Virus record (IMG/VR): IMGVR_UViG_3300028840_005337
Location: 62,001-126,000 of that record
DNA: 64,000 bases
Reading direction: 5' to 3' (one strand)
Source: a virus
Shown here: one piece after another, positions 16,855-24,135 of the stretch
Layout: the number at the start of each line of letters is the position of its first letter
Position numbering within the stretch: position 1 is the first letter of the stretch
The notes under the pieces: model-generated
Told to the model about the DNA's origin: nothing
What the model saw: the letters and a program-made list of their open reading frames with translations, nothing else
Database searches by the model: none
Program-made: the position numbers and the translations under genes

Positions 16855-17257
16855 ACCCGATACGCTCAAACGGGGCCTGGTGGGGCGCGTCCTCACCAGG
16901 CTCGAGGATCGGGGCATCCGCTTCCTGCGGGTGAAAGAGTTGATCATGCTCCCCCGCCACTGCGAGGAGTTGTACGCAAAATTCAAGGGCGAGCCCTACC
17001 TGCCTCGCATCCAAGAATTTATGACCAGCGGCCCGATCGAGGCCCGTGTGGCGCACGCGCCGCACGCGCCCGACGACACGATCACGATCGTACGGTCTGC
17101 TGTTGGCAGCTTCACGGCACCCGCTGCAGGCACCATCCGTGGTGACTTCGGCGCTGTCCGCGAAAAGAACCTGATACACGCCAGCGACTCGCCAAGTGCG
17201 GCCAAAGTCGAAATCGAGATATTCTTCCCGGGGTTCCCTGGAGATGTCGGCGACTAG
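16832..17257 (+). CDS. ndk: Nucleoside diphosphate kinase
   Basis: 141 residues, the usual length. It transfers phosphate from ATP to (d)NDPs through a phospho-histidine. Visible motifs: LVLLKPDTLKRGLVG at the N-terminus, EFMTSGPIEARV, GTIRGDF, and NLIHASDSPSAAKVEIEIFF with catalytic His116. Overlaps the sigma factor by 23 nt. Supports dNTP supply together with the leftward nucleotide genes. Confidence 0.95.
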   Translation: METLVLLKPDTLKRGLVGRVLTRLEDRGIRFLRVKELIMLPRHCEELYAKFKGEPYLPRIQEFMTSGPIEARVAHAPHAPDDTITIVRSAVGSFTAPAAGTIRGDFGAVREKNLIHASDSPSAAKVEIEIFFPGFPGDVGD

Positions 17258-17624
17258 GGCCTGGCGAATGCTGCGCGACCGCGACGGACTCCCTGCAACG
17301 CTGTTCCACGGCGTACGGGGAAGCCGGCTTCTGCACCTCGACCTTTGGTACAGGGCGGAAGAGAAGATTGCGTGGGACGGTGACAAACGGAAAGCGACGC
17401 ACTACACGTCGGGATTCCACGTCATGCCCACCTACGAGGACATACTGCGCTTCTCGAACCGGTTCCGAAACATCGATGACCTTGTGATCTGCGAGGTTGA
17501 TGTAAAAGGGAAGCTTCGGAAGAAGAAGCACAGTCCTTCTAACATACTGCTCGCTCCCTGGATGCGTATCCTGGATGATCAGTGGGCAAACCGATTACTA
17601 CTACCTGAAGTGAGGGCAAACTGA
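17244..17624 (+). CDS. Hypothetical protein
   Basis: 126 residues, overlapping NDK by 14 nt. Segment PATLFHGVRGSRLLHLDLW followed by THYTSGFHVMPTYEDILRF resembles a small family seen in other phages, of unknown role. Basic near the C-terminus (VKGKLRKKKHSP). Confidence 0.65.
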   Translation: MSATRAWRMLRDRDGLPATLFHGVRGSRLLHLDLWYRAEEKIAWDGDKRKATHYTSGFHVMPTYEDILRFSNRFRNIDDLVICEVDVKGKLRKKKHSPSNILLAPWMRILDDQWANRLLLPEVRAN

Positions 17625-18020
17625 ATGGCAATTTTTGGGTACATCCTCATCGGCTTCGTCGTCGGCATTTCTATGGGCTGGATGGGCGGCTTCGCCTTCG
17701 GCCAGATTAGCGAGAATGAGAAGCTCCAACGGCTTGCCGTGAAGCTGAAGCTCGCACGATGGGAGACCAACCACACTACCGGGAAGCCGTACTTCGTGTG
17801 GTACACCATCCACGGCATCATGACGATGCAGCAGGCAGCGCAGTCGAAGAGCACCTTCGCATACCCGCAGTTTTCGTGGGGGCTGCCTGCGGCTGTGTTT
17901 GGCGACGTGCCTGATCATGACGAATCGACGTATACCGGTGATTTGATCGACGGCGACGAACCCTTCGACCCGATGGAAGACGAGGAGGAGTTAGAGGATG
18001 AAACCGCAGACACGACGTGA
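17625..18020 (+). CDS. Membrane-anchored hypothetical protein
   Basis: 131 residues. Residues 3-25 form one glycine-rich hydrophobic helix (FGYILIGFVVGISMGWMGG), then a soluble domain (KPYFVWYTIHGIMTMQQA) and a very acidic tail (MEDEEELEDETADTT). Starts directly after the previous stop. Confidence 0.65.
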   Translation: MAIFGYILIGFVVGISMGWMGGFAFGQISENEKLQRLAVKLKLARWETNHTTGKPYFVWYTIHGIMTMQQAAQSKSTFAYPQFSWGLPAAVFGDVPDHDESTYTGDLIDGDEPFDPMEDEEELEDETADTT

Positions 18021-18507
18021 CTTGCTCACCGTGCTGATCTTCGCACTCATGCTTGCCGGCGTGATACTGGTCCTTGGAGCAGTCATGTGCACGCAATCGG
18101 ACGGCGCTGAGCCGACCAGCAAAGCGAGCGCTATCATGCTTGAGCCTGAAGTGTGGTTCTCGGACGTACTGCTGCCCGAGGAATACAAAATTTCGCCTGG
18201 CCACTATGACGGCCAGGAGAAGCGATACCTGACGTGGGCCGAGGCGATGCGAAAGCGCGCGGCCGATCGACAGGCCTTTCTGAACTTCATACCCAGCGAG
18301 CAGCATCGCTATCGCCTGAACCTGTTCAAGATGGTCGAGGCGTACGAGCAGCTGCCCGATGGGGCGGACAAGGAACGCATGTTCCGCATCTGCCTACTTG
18401 AGTTCATGTTCGTAACCAACCGACTCGATCTCGATCGAGTGGAGCTTTACCCCAAAGATATGCCTGGAACCGCACGCCGGGCACTGCGCGACTTCCAACC
18501 GAAGTGA
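17998..18507 (+). CDS. Membrane-anchored or exported hypothetical protein
   Basis: 169 residues. A basic N-terminus (KPQTRRD) and a hydrophobic stretch LLTVLIFALMLAGVILVLG precede a Cys, but this is not a clean lipobox. The rest is soluble and helical. Ribosome site GAGGAGTTAGAGG overlaps the end of the previous gene. Function unknown. Confidence 0.65.
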   Translation: MKPQTRRDLLTVLIFALMLAGVILVLGAVMCTQSDGAEPTSKASAIMLEPEVWFSDVLLPEEYKISPGHYDGQEKRYLTWAEAMRKRAADRQAFLNFIPSEQHRYRLNLFKMVEAYEQLPDGADKERMFRICLLEFMFVTNRLDLDRVELYPKDMPGTARRALRDFQPK

Positions 18508-18537
18508 CAGCACTTCGCGGGGTCGAAGTTGCGTCAG

Positions 18538-18590
18538 CCAGCCACCGAGTGTGGCCTGTGCCAAAAGCCCACTCGGTAGGCTGGTCTTAT
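18538..18590 (+). terminator. 13-bp hairpin after the membrane-protein genes
   Basis: CCAGCC plus ACCGAGT (18538-18550) pairs with ACTCGGT plus GGCTGG (18571-18584) with one bulged base, followed by TCTTAT. It may be a terminator or a processing or attenuation structure ahead of the gene at 18604. Confidence 0.5.
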
Positions 18591-18603
18591 ACAAGGAGCC
18601 GCC

Positions 18604-18942
18604 ATGGACCGCATGATGACGATCAGCGAGGAGGAACGGGCGATCATCGAAGCGTGTATCGCCGACTGCATCGATGCAGTGACAAAACAACGTATGCTCT
18701 GCATGCGTGAAGACCGCTTGGCTCGTAAAGAACAGCTGCAGCTGAATGAGGAGTATCGTAAGCTGTCTCCTGCGGACCGTCGACAGACGGGAAGCGAACT
18801 GTTGCAGTTGGAGGTCCGAATGGAGGAACTCATAACTCGGTTCGACCCAGATGACTGGGAACCGACACCTGACATTGAGGAACTCTGTTTGGATGGACCA
18901 CGTGACACCTCGTCGACCGAAACGAAATTTTCTTCCGGATGA
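18604..18942 (+). CDS. Hypothetical helical protein
   Basis: 112 residues with AAGGAG upstream. Mostly charged helix (SEEERAIIEACIADCIDAVTK; REDRLARKEQLQLNEEYR) with an acidic end. No recognised domain. Lies between the hairpin at 18538 and the six-hairpin island. Confidence 0.65.
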   Translation: MDRMMTISEEERAIIEACIADCIDAVTKQRMLCMREDRLARKEQLQLNEEYRKLSPADRRQTGSELLQLEVRMEELITRFDPDDWEPTPDIEELCLDGPRDTSSTETKFSSG

Positions 18943-19195
18943 AGGAGTTAGTTCCTTCCGAAGGAAGGTACTGACTCCATTGCATTGCCTTCCGTAAGGA
19001 AGGTAATGTAATAAACGACTAAAGTTGGTCCAGAGGGCCAAAGGCACTTTAGTCGTTTATTATAAGGCGGGGTATGGATGTGCTCCCTCTGCTGAGGGAC
19101 CCGTCCAATTTTATTCACGTGAATAAGAAGCGTTCCCAGGGGGCGGTATGTGGCCGCCCCCATAAGTGTTGTTCTTTCCCAGAAGGAGGCCTCAT
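18943..19195 (+). ncRNA. Non-coding island with six consecutive stem-loops
   Basis: No plausible gene. Hairpins in order: 18944-18978 (15 pairs, one mismatch, GAA loop); 18979-19012 (15 pairs including two G-U, GTAA tetraloop); 19010-19061 (15 perfect pairs enclosing a 7-bp inner stem 19025-19041); 19084-19099 (TCCCTC/GAGGGA); 19111-19126 (palindrome TTATTC ACGT GAATAA); 19139-19161 (8 bp). The second and third overlap by a few bases and could alternate. Four A-N-GGA motifs occur. It could be an sRNA, a long structured leader for the gene at 19196, or a protein sponge. Confidence 0.6.
19111..19126. promoter_or_regulatory. Palindrome TTATTC-N4-GAATAA, copy 2
   Basis: TTATTC ACGT GAATAA, here a fully self-complementary 16-mer, preceded by CCAATT. 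Unlike other copies it lies 70 bp before the next start codon, inside the hairpin island. Confidence 0.6.
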
Positions 19196-19729
19196 ATGGC
19201 CAAAGGAAAGCGAAAGAAGAAGCGTGCTCCGATGATCAGCAAGACCGAGGAGCTTGGCCCGAACGACCGGACCCTCTTGATCCGGCGGTATCGGAAGAAG
19301 TTCCCCAAGACTGACCGTGTCATCAAGATGAGCAATGGCCGGAAGCGCCGAATCAAAGGCATGCCGGCCACCGTTCTGTTGAACGAGAAGATCCTGCGAG
19401 ATTACCCCCACAGCGGGGTCACCGCGCAGAACATCTACAACTTCGACTCGGACGTCAAGAACGGGAAGAAATCGAAGCCGGTGGGCAAGTCCAAGAAGAC
19501 GCCGGCACGGGCAGAGGCACAGACGCCCGAGACCACGACCCCGCAGAAGAGCGTGGACCTCAATGGCATGTCGCTGGAAAAGTCGCAGACCCTCTTCGAA
19601 CAGATGAAGACTGCGAAACCCACCGCCATGCCGCGACTCTTCGGTCAGTTCATGGCCGAGATGACGACGCAGATGGACAAAGCGACGGAATGGGCATCGA
19701 AAACCACGGTGTCCGATCTGATCAGCTAA
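19196..19729 (+). CDS. Basic hypothetical protein
   Basis: 177 residues, excellent site AAGGAGG before ATG. The N-terminus (MAKGKRKKKRAP) and the region around residues 80-105 are Lys-rich. The C-terminal third is helical (LFEQMKTAKPTAMPRLFGQF). The position after a complex leader suggests tight regulation. A nucleic-acid or virion role is possible but unproven. Confidence 0.65.
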   Translation: MAKGKRKKKRAPMISKTEELGPNDRTLLIRRYRKKFPKTDRVIKMSNGRKRRIKGMPATVLLNEKILRDYPHSGVTAQNIYNFDSDVKNGKKSKPVGKSKKTPARAEAQTPETTTPQKSVDLNGMSLEKSQTLFEQMKTAKPTAMPRLFGQFMAEMTTQMDKATEWASKTTVSDLIS

Positions 19730-20055
19730 CCCGGGCGTTTGCCACTCTCTGTCCTACACTTGCCACAGAGAGCGTGCCGGTTACCCCCTCCTAACCCGAG
19801 GGAAGGTGATCAGGCTCCGCGGTTCGTCCTTCATTGGGCGGCCGCGGCCTCGACCTGGGGTTCGGTCGGTTTGTGACGAACGCTAGTTGAATTCCCCCCA
19901 ATTTAACCAGTGGTACCGCCAAACCCCAGGTCACAAAGCATCAAAATGCGCGCCTTCTTGATGCCCTCAGAGGCGCGTGGGAAGATGCGTTCATGTACAG
20001 CGCCGCCCCACATCGTCGTGGGGCGGCGTCATTTCTCACACATAGGAGAGGACAA
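19730..20055 (+). ncRNA. Non-coding island with long-range and alternative pairings
   Basis: No convincing gene. Elements: CTCTCTGT/ACAGAGAG at about 19745-19776; CCGCGG repeated as a stem around 19818-19852; GACCTGGGGTT near 19853 and TTTGTGAC near 19871, which both complement the single later segment AACCCCAGGTCACAAA near 19922-19938, so two folds compete; and a perfect 11-bp hairpin at 20001-20028. Could be a regulated leader for the gene at 20056 or a stand-alone RNA. Confidence 0.45.
20001..20034 (+). terminator. Perfect 11-bp GC hairpin
   Basis: CGCCGCCCCAC-ATCGTC-GTGGGGCGGCG followed by TCATTTCT. The T tract is short, so it may be a terminator for an RNA in the preceding island or a stable leader hairpin just upstream of the GTG start at 20056. 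Confidence 0.5.
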
Positions 20056-20334
20056 GTGAACAAGGAAAAACTCGAGATGCTCAACGCTATGGGCGCCCTG
20101 CTGGACGACCCGGAGACCGTTGACGAGATCGACGAAGTGCTCGCCCGCGGCGTACAGCTGGTCGAACACGTGCTTGGCGCTATCGCCGACGCCCCGCGTG
20201 CGAAAGTGACGGCCGACCACATCGCGAAGCTGTGTCGGATGCAGTATCAATCGTTTTTGGACGCTGGCTTCAGCGACGGGCAGGCGTTTACGCTGCTGGT
20301 CGGCATCCGCGCCGGTCTCACGAAAATCAGTTGA
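20056..20334 (+). CDS. Small helical hypothetical protein
   Basis: 92 residues from GTG with AGGAGAGG upstream. Helical pattern (LEMLNAMGALLDDPETVDEI), then FLDAGFSDGQAFTLLVGIRAGL, a segment common in short phage proteins of unknown role. Confidence 0.65.
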   Translation: MNKEKLEMLNAMGALLDDPETVDEIDEVLARGVQLVEHVLGAIADAPRAKVTADHIAKLCRMQYQSFLDAGFSDGQAFTLLVGIRAGLTKIS

Positions 20335-20753
20335 TACATGTGCGTGTGGGGCTGTGGGCTTAGAAGCAGCCATCAGCTAAGGAGTGGCGAGTGGAAGTGC
20401 TCTGGACCGGGTTAGCCGCCCGGCCACCACAAGATAACCGTGCAGCATGACCGTTGGCAACGGATCGGCGGCTTCGACTGGGCATGGTGTCACCACCGGG
20501 AAGCGACAGCGGATGCGACGCTACGACCGGCCACGTACTACCGAAAGGCTTCGGTCGCCGTAGCGAATCAGAGTTCGTGAAGTCAGAGGGATGCAGTTTG
20601 CTACGGTAGTACCAGCGGAGTCCGTAGTTAAGGTTGAGAGACGACAATCGAAGTGTCGGGAAAACAATGCTCTTCCAATGCTGTATTCGTAGCCCGTGGA
20701 GCCTTTGGCGTGACAGCACACCCCACGCACATTTTTACAAAAGGAGAGGAGTT
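20335..20753 (+). ncRNA. Structured non-coding RNA carrying a 23S rRNA GTPase-centre-like segment
   Basis: About 420 bp without a convincing gene on either strand. Bases 20357-20375 read GGCTTAGAAGCAGCCATCA, which as I recall is identical to E. coli 23S rRNA 1062-1080 (helix 43, the L11-binding site). The flanking stem is kept but changed: GCTG (20351-20354) pairs with CAGC (20374-20377). The next stem GAGT/GCTC (20382-20385 with 20399-20402) mirrors helix 44 with a larger loop. Downstream hairpins include CCGGG/CCCGG (20407-20422), CCGTT/AACGG, GCTACG/CGTAGC, CTACGG/CCGTAG and CGACA/TGTCG. Ends are not defined. Confidence 0.65.
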
Positions 20754-20987
20754 ATGATCGCGCGAGCGAAACCCGGCTTCGACCCGGAGATCATTCGGTG
20801 TTCCGTGTTCGCTCTTCAGGTCTGCGTGCCTGCCACGTGGACTGACGAGGAGATCGAAGAGTTCGCTGAACAAGAGCACCCGGCCGGTGCTTTCGATGGG
20901 TGGCACATCCAGCGCGACGGGCCGTATCCGGAGCGCGTTTCATGCAATGACCGCGAGGGGTTCATCCACGTGGTCGTGGAGGTATAG
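20754..20987 (+). CDS. Hypothetical protein
   Basis: 77 residues; AAAAGGAGAGGAG before ATG. Pattern IIRCSVFALQVCVPATWTDE and a beta-like C-terminus (FIHVVVEV). Directly abuts the next gene. Function unknown. Confidence 0.65.
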   Translation: MIARAKPGFDPEIIRCSVFALQVCVPATWTDEEIEEFAEQEHPAGAFDGWHIQRDGPYPERVSCNDREGFIHVVVEV

Positions 20988-21218
20988 ATGGGTAAAAAAA
21001 CAATCTGTGACCTGTGTGGAGCCGACATCGAAAAAGGTGAGTGCTTTACGATAAACCTGCTGCCGCCCCGTAGTTTTAACGGGCGTGGCAAACACATCCG
21101 CACATGGGACGTCTGTCGCGAGTGCTTGGACTTTCCAATCAGCGGATCAAAAATGCGCAACGTGCTTCGGCGTCTCATCCCGGACTTCGTGCGCAGACTC
21201 TGGAAGAAGAGGATGTAG
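20988..21218 (+). CDS. Small zinc-finger-like protein
   Basis: 76 residues with CDLC near the N-terminus and CREC at about 43-46, a plausible four-Cys zinc site, then a basic C-terminal helix (LRRLIPDFVRRLWKKRM). Begins immediately after the previous stop. Possible nucleic-acid-binding regulator. Confidence 0.65.
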   Translation: MGKKTICDLCGADIEKGECFTINLLPPRSFNGRGKHIRTWDVCRECLDFPISGSKMRNVLRRLIPDFVRRLWKKRM

Positions 21219-21623
21219 ATGGGAATGGACGTTTCTGGAAAGAACCCCGACGCCCCCGTCGGTGAGTACTTCCGTGCGAACGTGTGGAGCTGGCGACCAA
21301 TCCACCAGCTGATGTGCAAGCTTTGCGGCGACCTGCTCTCTGAGGGGTTGCTGGAGCAGATGAGCTATAACGACGGCGCAGGCCCTGACGACCAGGAAAC
21401 CTGCACGCAAATGGCCATCAGGTTCTCCCAGTGGTTGGAGAAGAACCACAATGGGCACGCTGTCGATCTGGGGTGCTATTGTGCAGAGGGTACCGGACGC
21501 TTCGTAGGCGATGAAGAGCTCGCCCGCGGCGATCCGGTTGAAACCGCACACCGTACAAGTGATGCCCATCTGAAAAGTTGGGTACAATTTCTCCTCCATT
21601 GCGGAGGATTCGCAGTCGACTAG
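21219..21623 (+). CDS. Conserved phage hypothetical protein
   Basis: 134 residues. The opening MGMDVSGKNPDAPVGEYFRANVW matches a family often seen in phages and prophages (consensus close to MGMDV-GK-P-GEYFRNNVWWWRP). No function is known. Contiguous with the previous gene. Confidence 0.75.
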   Translation: MGMDVSGKNPDAPVGEYFRANVWSWRPIHQLMCKLCGDLLSEGLLEQMSYNDGAGPDDQETCTQMAIRFSQWLEKNHNGHAVDLGCYCAEGTGRFVGDEELARGDPVETAHRTSDAHLKSWVQFLLHCGGFAVD

Positions 21624-21636
21624 AAAGGAGGCGGCA

Positions 21637-22191
21637 ATGTCAGGTTTCGTGACCGACGGTCAGCAGATCCGTGACGTCCTGCTCTTGCTCAAGAGCAGCA
21701 TCGCACGCGCGACCGACACGTACCAGGTGAGTCTTAAGCAGTACGACGACGAGGATCTCGGCGATCCACTCGACCATCGGGGGACGCGCCGCGGACTGCA
21801 GTACGATTACGTCTTGATCATGGAGATGCAGCAAGCGTACAACCGGATGGTGTCGATCACCGTCGGGGACAAAAGCATGCTACTGTCTACGGCGGTCAAG
21901 ATGATCGGTATACTCGGAGAGGACAAGAACCTGCTGAGGAAGGCACTGAAGGCCGACGGGTCGGACAATTGGTACGGTCGCAACGAGCGGACGTCCGAGA
22001 CGATCGTGAAGAAGGTCATGGTGCCACGACCGGTCGCTGAGAGTTTGATTGAGACGGCTGAGAAGGAGGTGACGCAGATGCGTCGCGCCATCGGTCGTGG
22101 CAATCAAGAGCAACGAGAACTTACAGCTGAGAACACTGGCCTCCCCCAGGAGGACTTTGATCGCGCTGTTAAAGTGTTGACTGAAATGTAG
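21637..22191 (+). CDS. Hypothetical protein
   Basis: 184 residues, AAAGGAGG upstream. Helical throughout; LIETAEKEVTQMRRAIGRG suggests a short coiled coil. No recognised domain. Confidence 0.65.
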   Translation: MSGFVTDGQQIRDVLLLLKSSIARATDTYQVSLKQYDDEDLGDPLDHRGTRRGLQYDYVLIMEMQQAYNRMVSITVGDKSMLLSTAVKMIGILGEDKNLLRKALKADGSDNWYGRNERTSETIVKKVMVPRPVAESLIETAEKEVTQMRRAIGRGNQEQRELTAENTGLPQEDFDRAVKVLTEM

Positions 22192-22437
22192 GCGGCTTCG
22201 GCCGCTTGCGGGTAGTGGGAAAGTACCTAATTACCGCGAGAGCGGTGATACGCATGTCCAAATGCGCGGAAACGCCTGTGTAAGCCCTGGTAAAACCTCG
22301 GCGGCTATATGACCTCGTCCCTCGCAAATCGTGCGTGATTAAGGGGTCCATGGCATCGAGATTATATGAGGGGGCAGCTCAAGTAAGCCTACCAGCATCT
22401 CACTTTCCTACTACCTTTTTTCACAAGGTGGTGACTC
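22192..22437 (+). ncRNA. Non-coding island with stable hairpins and a possible Shine-Dalgarno-masking stem
   Basis: Hairpins: GCGGC-TTCG-GCCGC (22192-22205); ACCGC-GAGA-GCGGT (22233-22246, GNRA loop); CGCAT/ATGCG (22251-22266). Just before the next gene ACCTT (22413-22417) can pair with AAGGT (22425-22429), hiding the ribosome site AAGGTGG. Likely a structured leader that regulates the gene at 22438, though an independent RNA is possible. Confidence 0.5.
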
Positions 22438-23265
22438 ATGGTCAAAGACCTGATTCTCGGTACGCCGTCACGGTCCCCTGCGGCCATGGCGGCGTACCAT
22501 GCCACCGTTATCCCAAATGGTGGTGTAGTCGAAGACTGGCGAACCTATCTCGTGCCGCGGATCGCCAATATCCGTCGCGCATGGGTCGCCCGTGTCATAG
22601 CGCTCTTTAATGCTGGCTGGTCTGTTTTGCAAAGCCCCAAGCTCGCCTATGCGCAAAACTGTCTGCCGTGCATCTGCACATCAGACCCGATAACACAGAC
22701 GTGCAAACTGATACCGTGCCCTTTCTGCCACGCCAGGAAGGTTGCCGATATCTACATGCGCGCCCAAAAGCTGATCATCAAGCTCGGTAACGTCCGCGTA
22801 ATCAGTTGGCGACGAAAACACGGTCGGGCTGCCGTCGACATGATCTACCTGAACGAACACGGCCGTGTAACGGGGTTGGGTGAAGTCTTTGCAGAGCATA
22901 ACGGCCGCCGACGCGAGATCCGCAGAACGCAGCTGCAGGCTGCATACGGTGGTGCACAGATGGTCACGATCGCTCCGCATACATTCGACCACCCTTCGCC
23001 GGAGGGTGCCTGTGGCCGCTGGCTCGTACAGCAGAGCGTTCTTGCTGTTGTGCCGCGCTATTGGCGTCCACCCAGAGGTATTCGCAAGCGTGCAGTCGTA
23101 CGCACAAATCCCGATCCCCACGACTTGGCATACCAGGTTGGGCGGGCGTTTCGGTATCCGCAACACTGGCTTACCAGCGATCCGTGCATCATGCGTGACC
23201 TGCTGGAGGCTATGAAAGGCAGACGATTCAAAGAAATTTTTGGAGACTTACGTGGGTCAGTATGA
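22438..23265 (+). CDS. Hypothetical protein with Cys-rich cluster
   Basis: 275 residues. A cysteine-rich stretch at about 75-100 (CLPCICTSDPITQTCKLIPC, then CPFCHARK) could bind zinc or a cluster. It is followed by VADIYMRAQKLIIKLGNVRVISW and a basic region. The C-terminal half is basic with many Arg. No family recognised; a DNA-binding role is only a guess from charge. Confidence 0.6.
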   Translation: MVKDLILGTPSRSPAAMAAYHATVIPNGGVVEDWRTYLVPRIANIRRAWVARVIALFNAGWSVLQSPKLAYAQNCLPCICTSDPITQTCKLIPCPFCHARKVADIYMRAQKLIIKLGNVRVISWRRKHGRAAVDMIYLNEHGRVTGLGEVFAEHNGRRREIRRTQLQAAYGGAQMVTIAPHTFDHPSPEGACGRWLVQQSVLAVVPRYWRPPRGIRKRAVVRTNPDPHDLAYQVGRAFRYPQHWLTSDPCIMRDLLEAMKGRRFKEIFGDLRGSV

Positions 23266-23977
23266 TCCTATCGAGCGATTAGCATCGCTCGAGTCCAGAC
23301 ATTCCCTGTCGGCTCAAGAGCAGTTCGACATTATCTCCAACGCCGTCGACTTCGCGAAGAACTCGCCGTTGGCGTTCGTACAGTTCATCGACATCATGGA
23401 CGAGGAGCTGCAGTCGCCGCAGATGGCGGTTGCAGAGGTCAAAGACATGCTGCAGAACCCTGTGGCTGACCTCGAGGCTTTCTTCGACCGCGACCTGTCG
23501 TTGGCGTCGCTGAACAACCTCACCGAACTTGAGAGCTCCGGTGACGTGCCAGAGATGCCGTCGACCGATCTCATCAAATCAGCGGTGCTAGCAATGACGC
23601 CGTTCGACTACGAGCAGATGCGCTCCCATCTCACCATGACCGACTTCGACTCGGCCTACCACGAAGGCGCTATTGTCACCGGGTGTTACACCCGTTTTGA
23701 TGACGGTTCTATCGCTGCTGTCGCTCTCGTCCACGCCACCCCCGCTAACGGCGGGCCGTACCTTGATGCGTGGCTGTGCCTGCCCCCGGACAAGTTTCCG
23801 GATACGCTGAATCCGTCGTTGCCTGCCACAAGGGATATGGACCAGATCTTCGAGTTCCAGTATCCTGATGGCACGTATCGCGTAATCAAACTCGTATCCG
23901 CAGCTGGCCAACAGGAATGTCCAGGTACAACGACGACAGACACTGTGAGAAGCCACGAAGGTGCCTCCGGTGCATGA
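23252..23977 (+). CDS. Hypothetical acidic protein
   Basis: 241 residues from GTG 23252, with GGAG 6 nt upstream; TTG 23240 is less well placed. Helical acidic N-terminal half (LSAQEQFDIISNAVDFAKN) and a beta-rich C-terminal half (GAIVTGCYTRFDDGSIAAVAL). Overlaps the previous gene by 14 nt. Function unknown. Confidence 0.65.
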   Translation: MGQYDPIERLASLESRHSLSAQEQFDIISNAVDFAKNSPLAFVQFIDIMDEELQSPQMAVAEVKDMLQNPVADLEAFFDRDLSLASLNNLTELESSGDVPEMPSTDLIKSAVLAMTPFDYEQMRSHLTMTDFDSAYHEGAIVTGCYTRFDDGSIAAVALVHATPANGGPYLDAWLCLPPDKFPDTLNPSLPATRDMDQIFEFQYPDGTYRVIKLVSAAGQQECPGTTTTDTVRSHEGASGA

Positions 23978-24135
23978 ACATGTTCCTTTCCAAACATGCG
24001 GGCAACCGCATATGCCCGGACTGCACCGCGCATCCGCCGAATGTGAGCGGACTGCGTCGGGTGCACTTCGACCTTGACACCTATATGAGTCAGAAAGAGA
24101 AGGATGACAAATTCGACGGAAGAGCTGGCCTCTGA
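23917..24135 (+). CDS. Small zinc-ribbon protein
   Basis: 72 residues with CLRC and CPDC separated by about 17 residues (RRCLRCMNMFLSKHAGNRIC), a pattern common in short phage zinc ribbons. Overlaps both neighbours (61 and 32 nt). A transcription-related role is possible. Confidence 0.65.
   Translation: MSRYNDDRHCEKPRRCLRCMNMFLSKHAGNRICPDCTAHPPNVSGLRRVHFDLDTYMSQKEKDDKFDGRAGL

Noticed and set aside
20360-20719. Leftward open frame across the 23S-like region
   Set aside because: Its composition (Ser/Arg/Leu-rich, no strong ribosome site) is typical of antisense frames and it would erase a region full of paired stems and an rRNA-identical block.
20335-20753. Complete rRNA gene, tmRNA or RNase P RNA
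   Set aside because: Only a GAC-like segment matches 23S rRNA; no tmRNA alanine acceptor or tag frame, and no RNase P core motifs seen.
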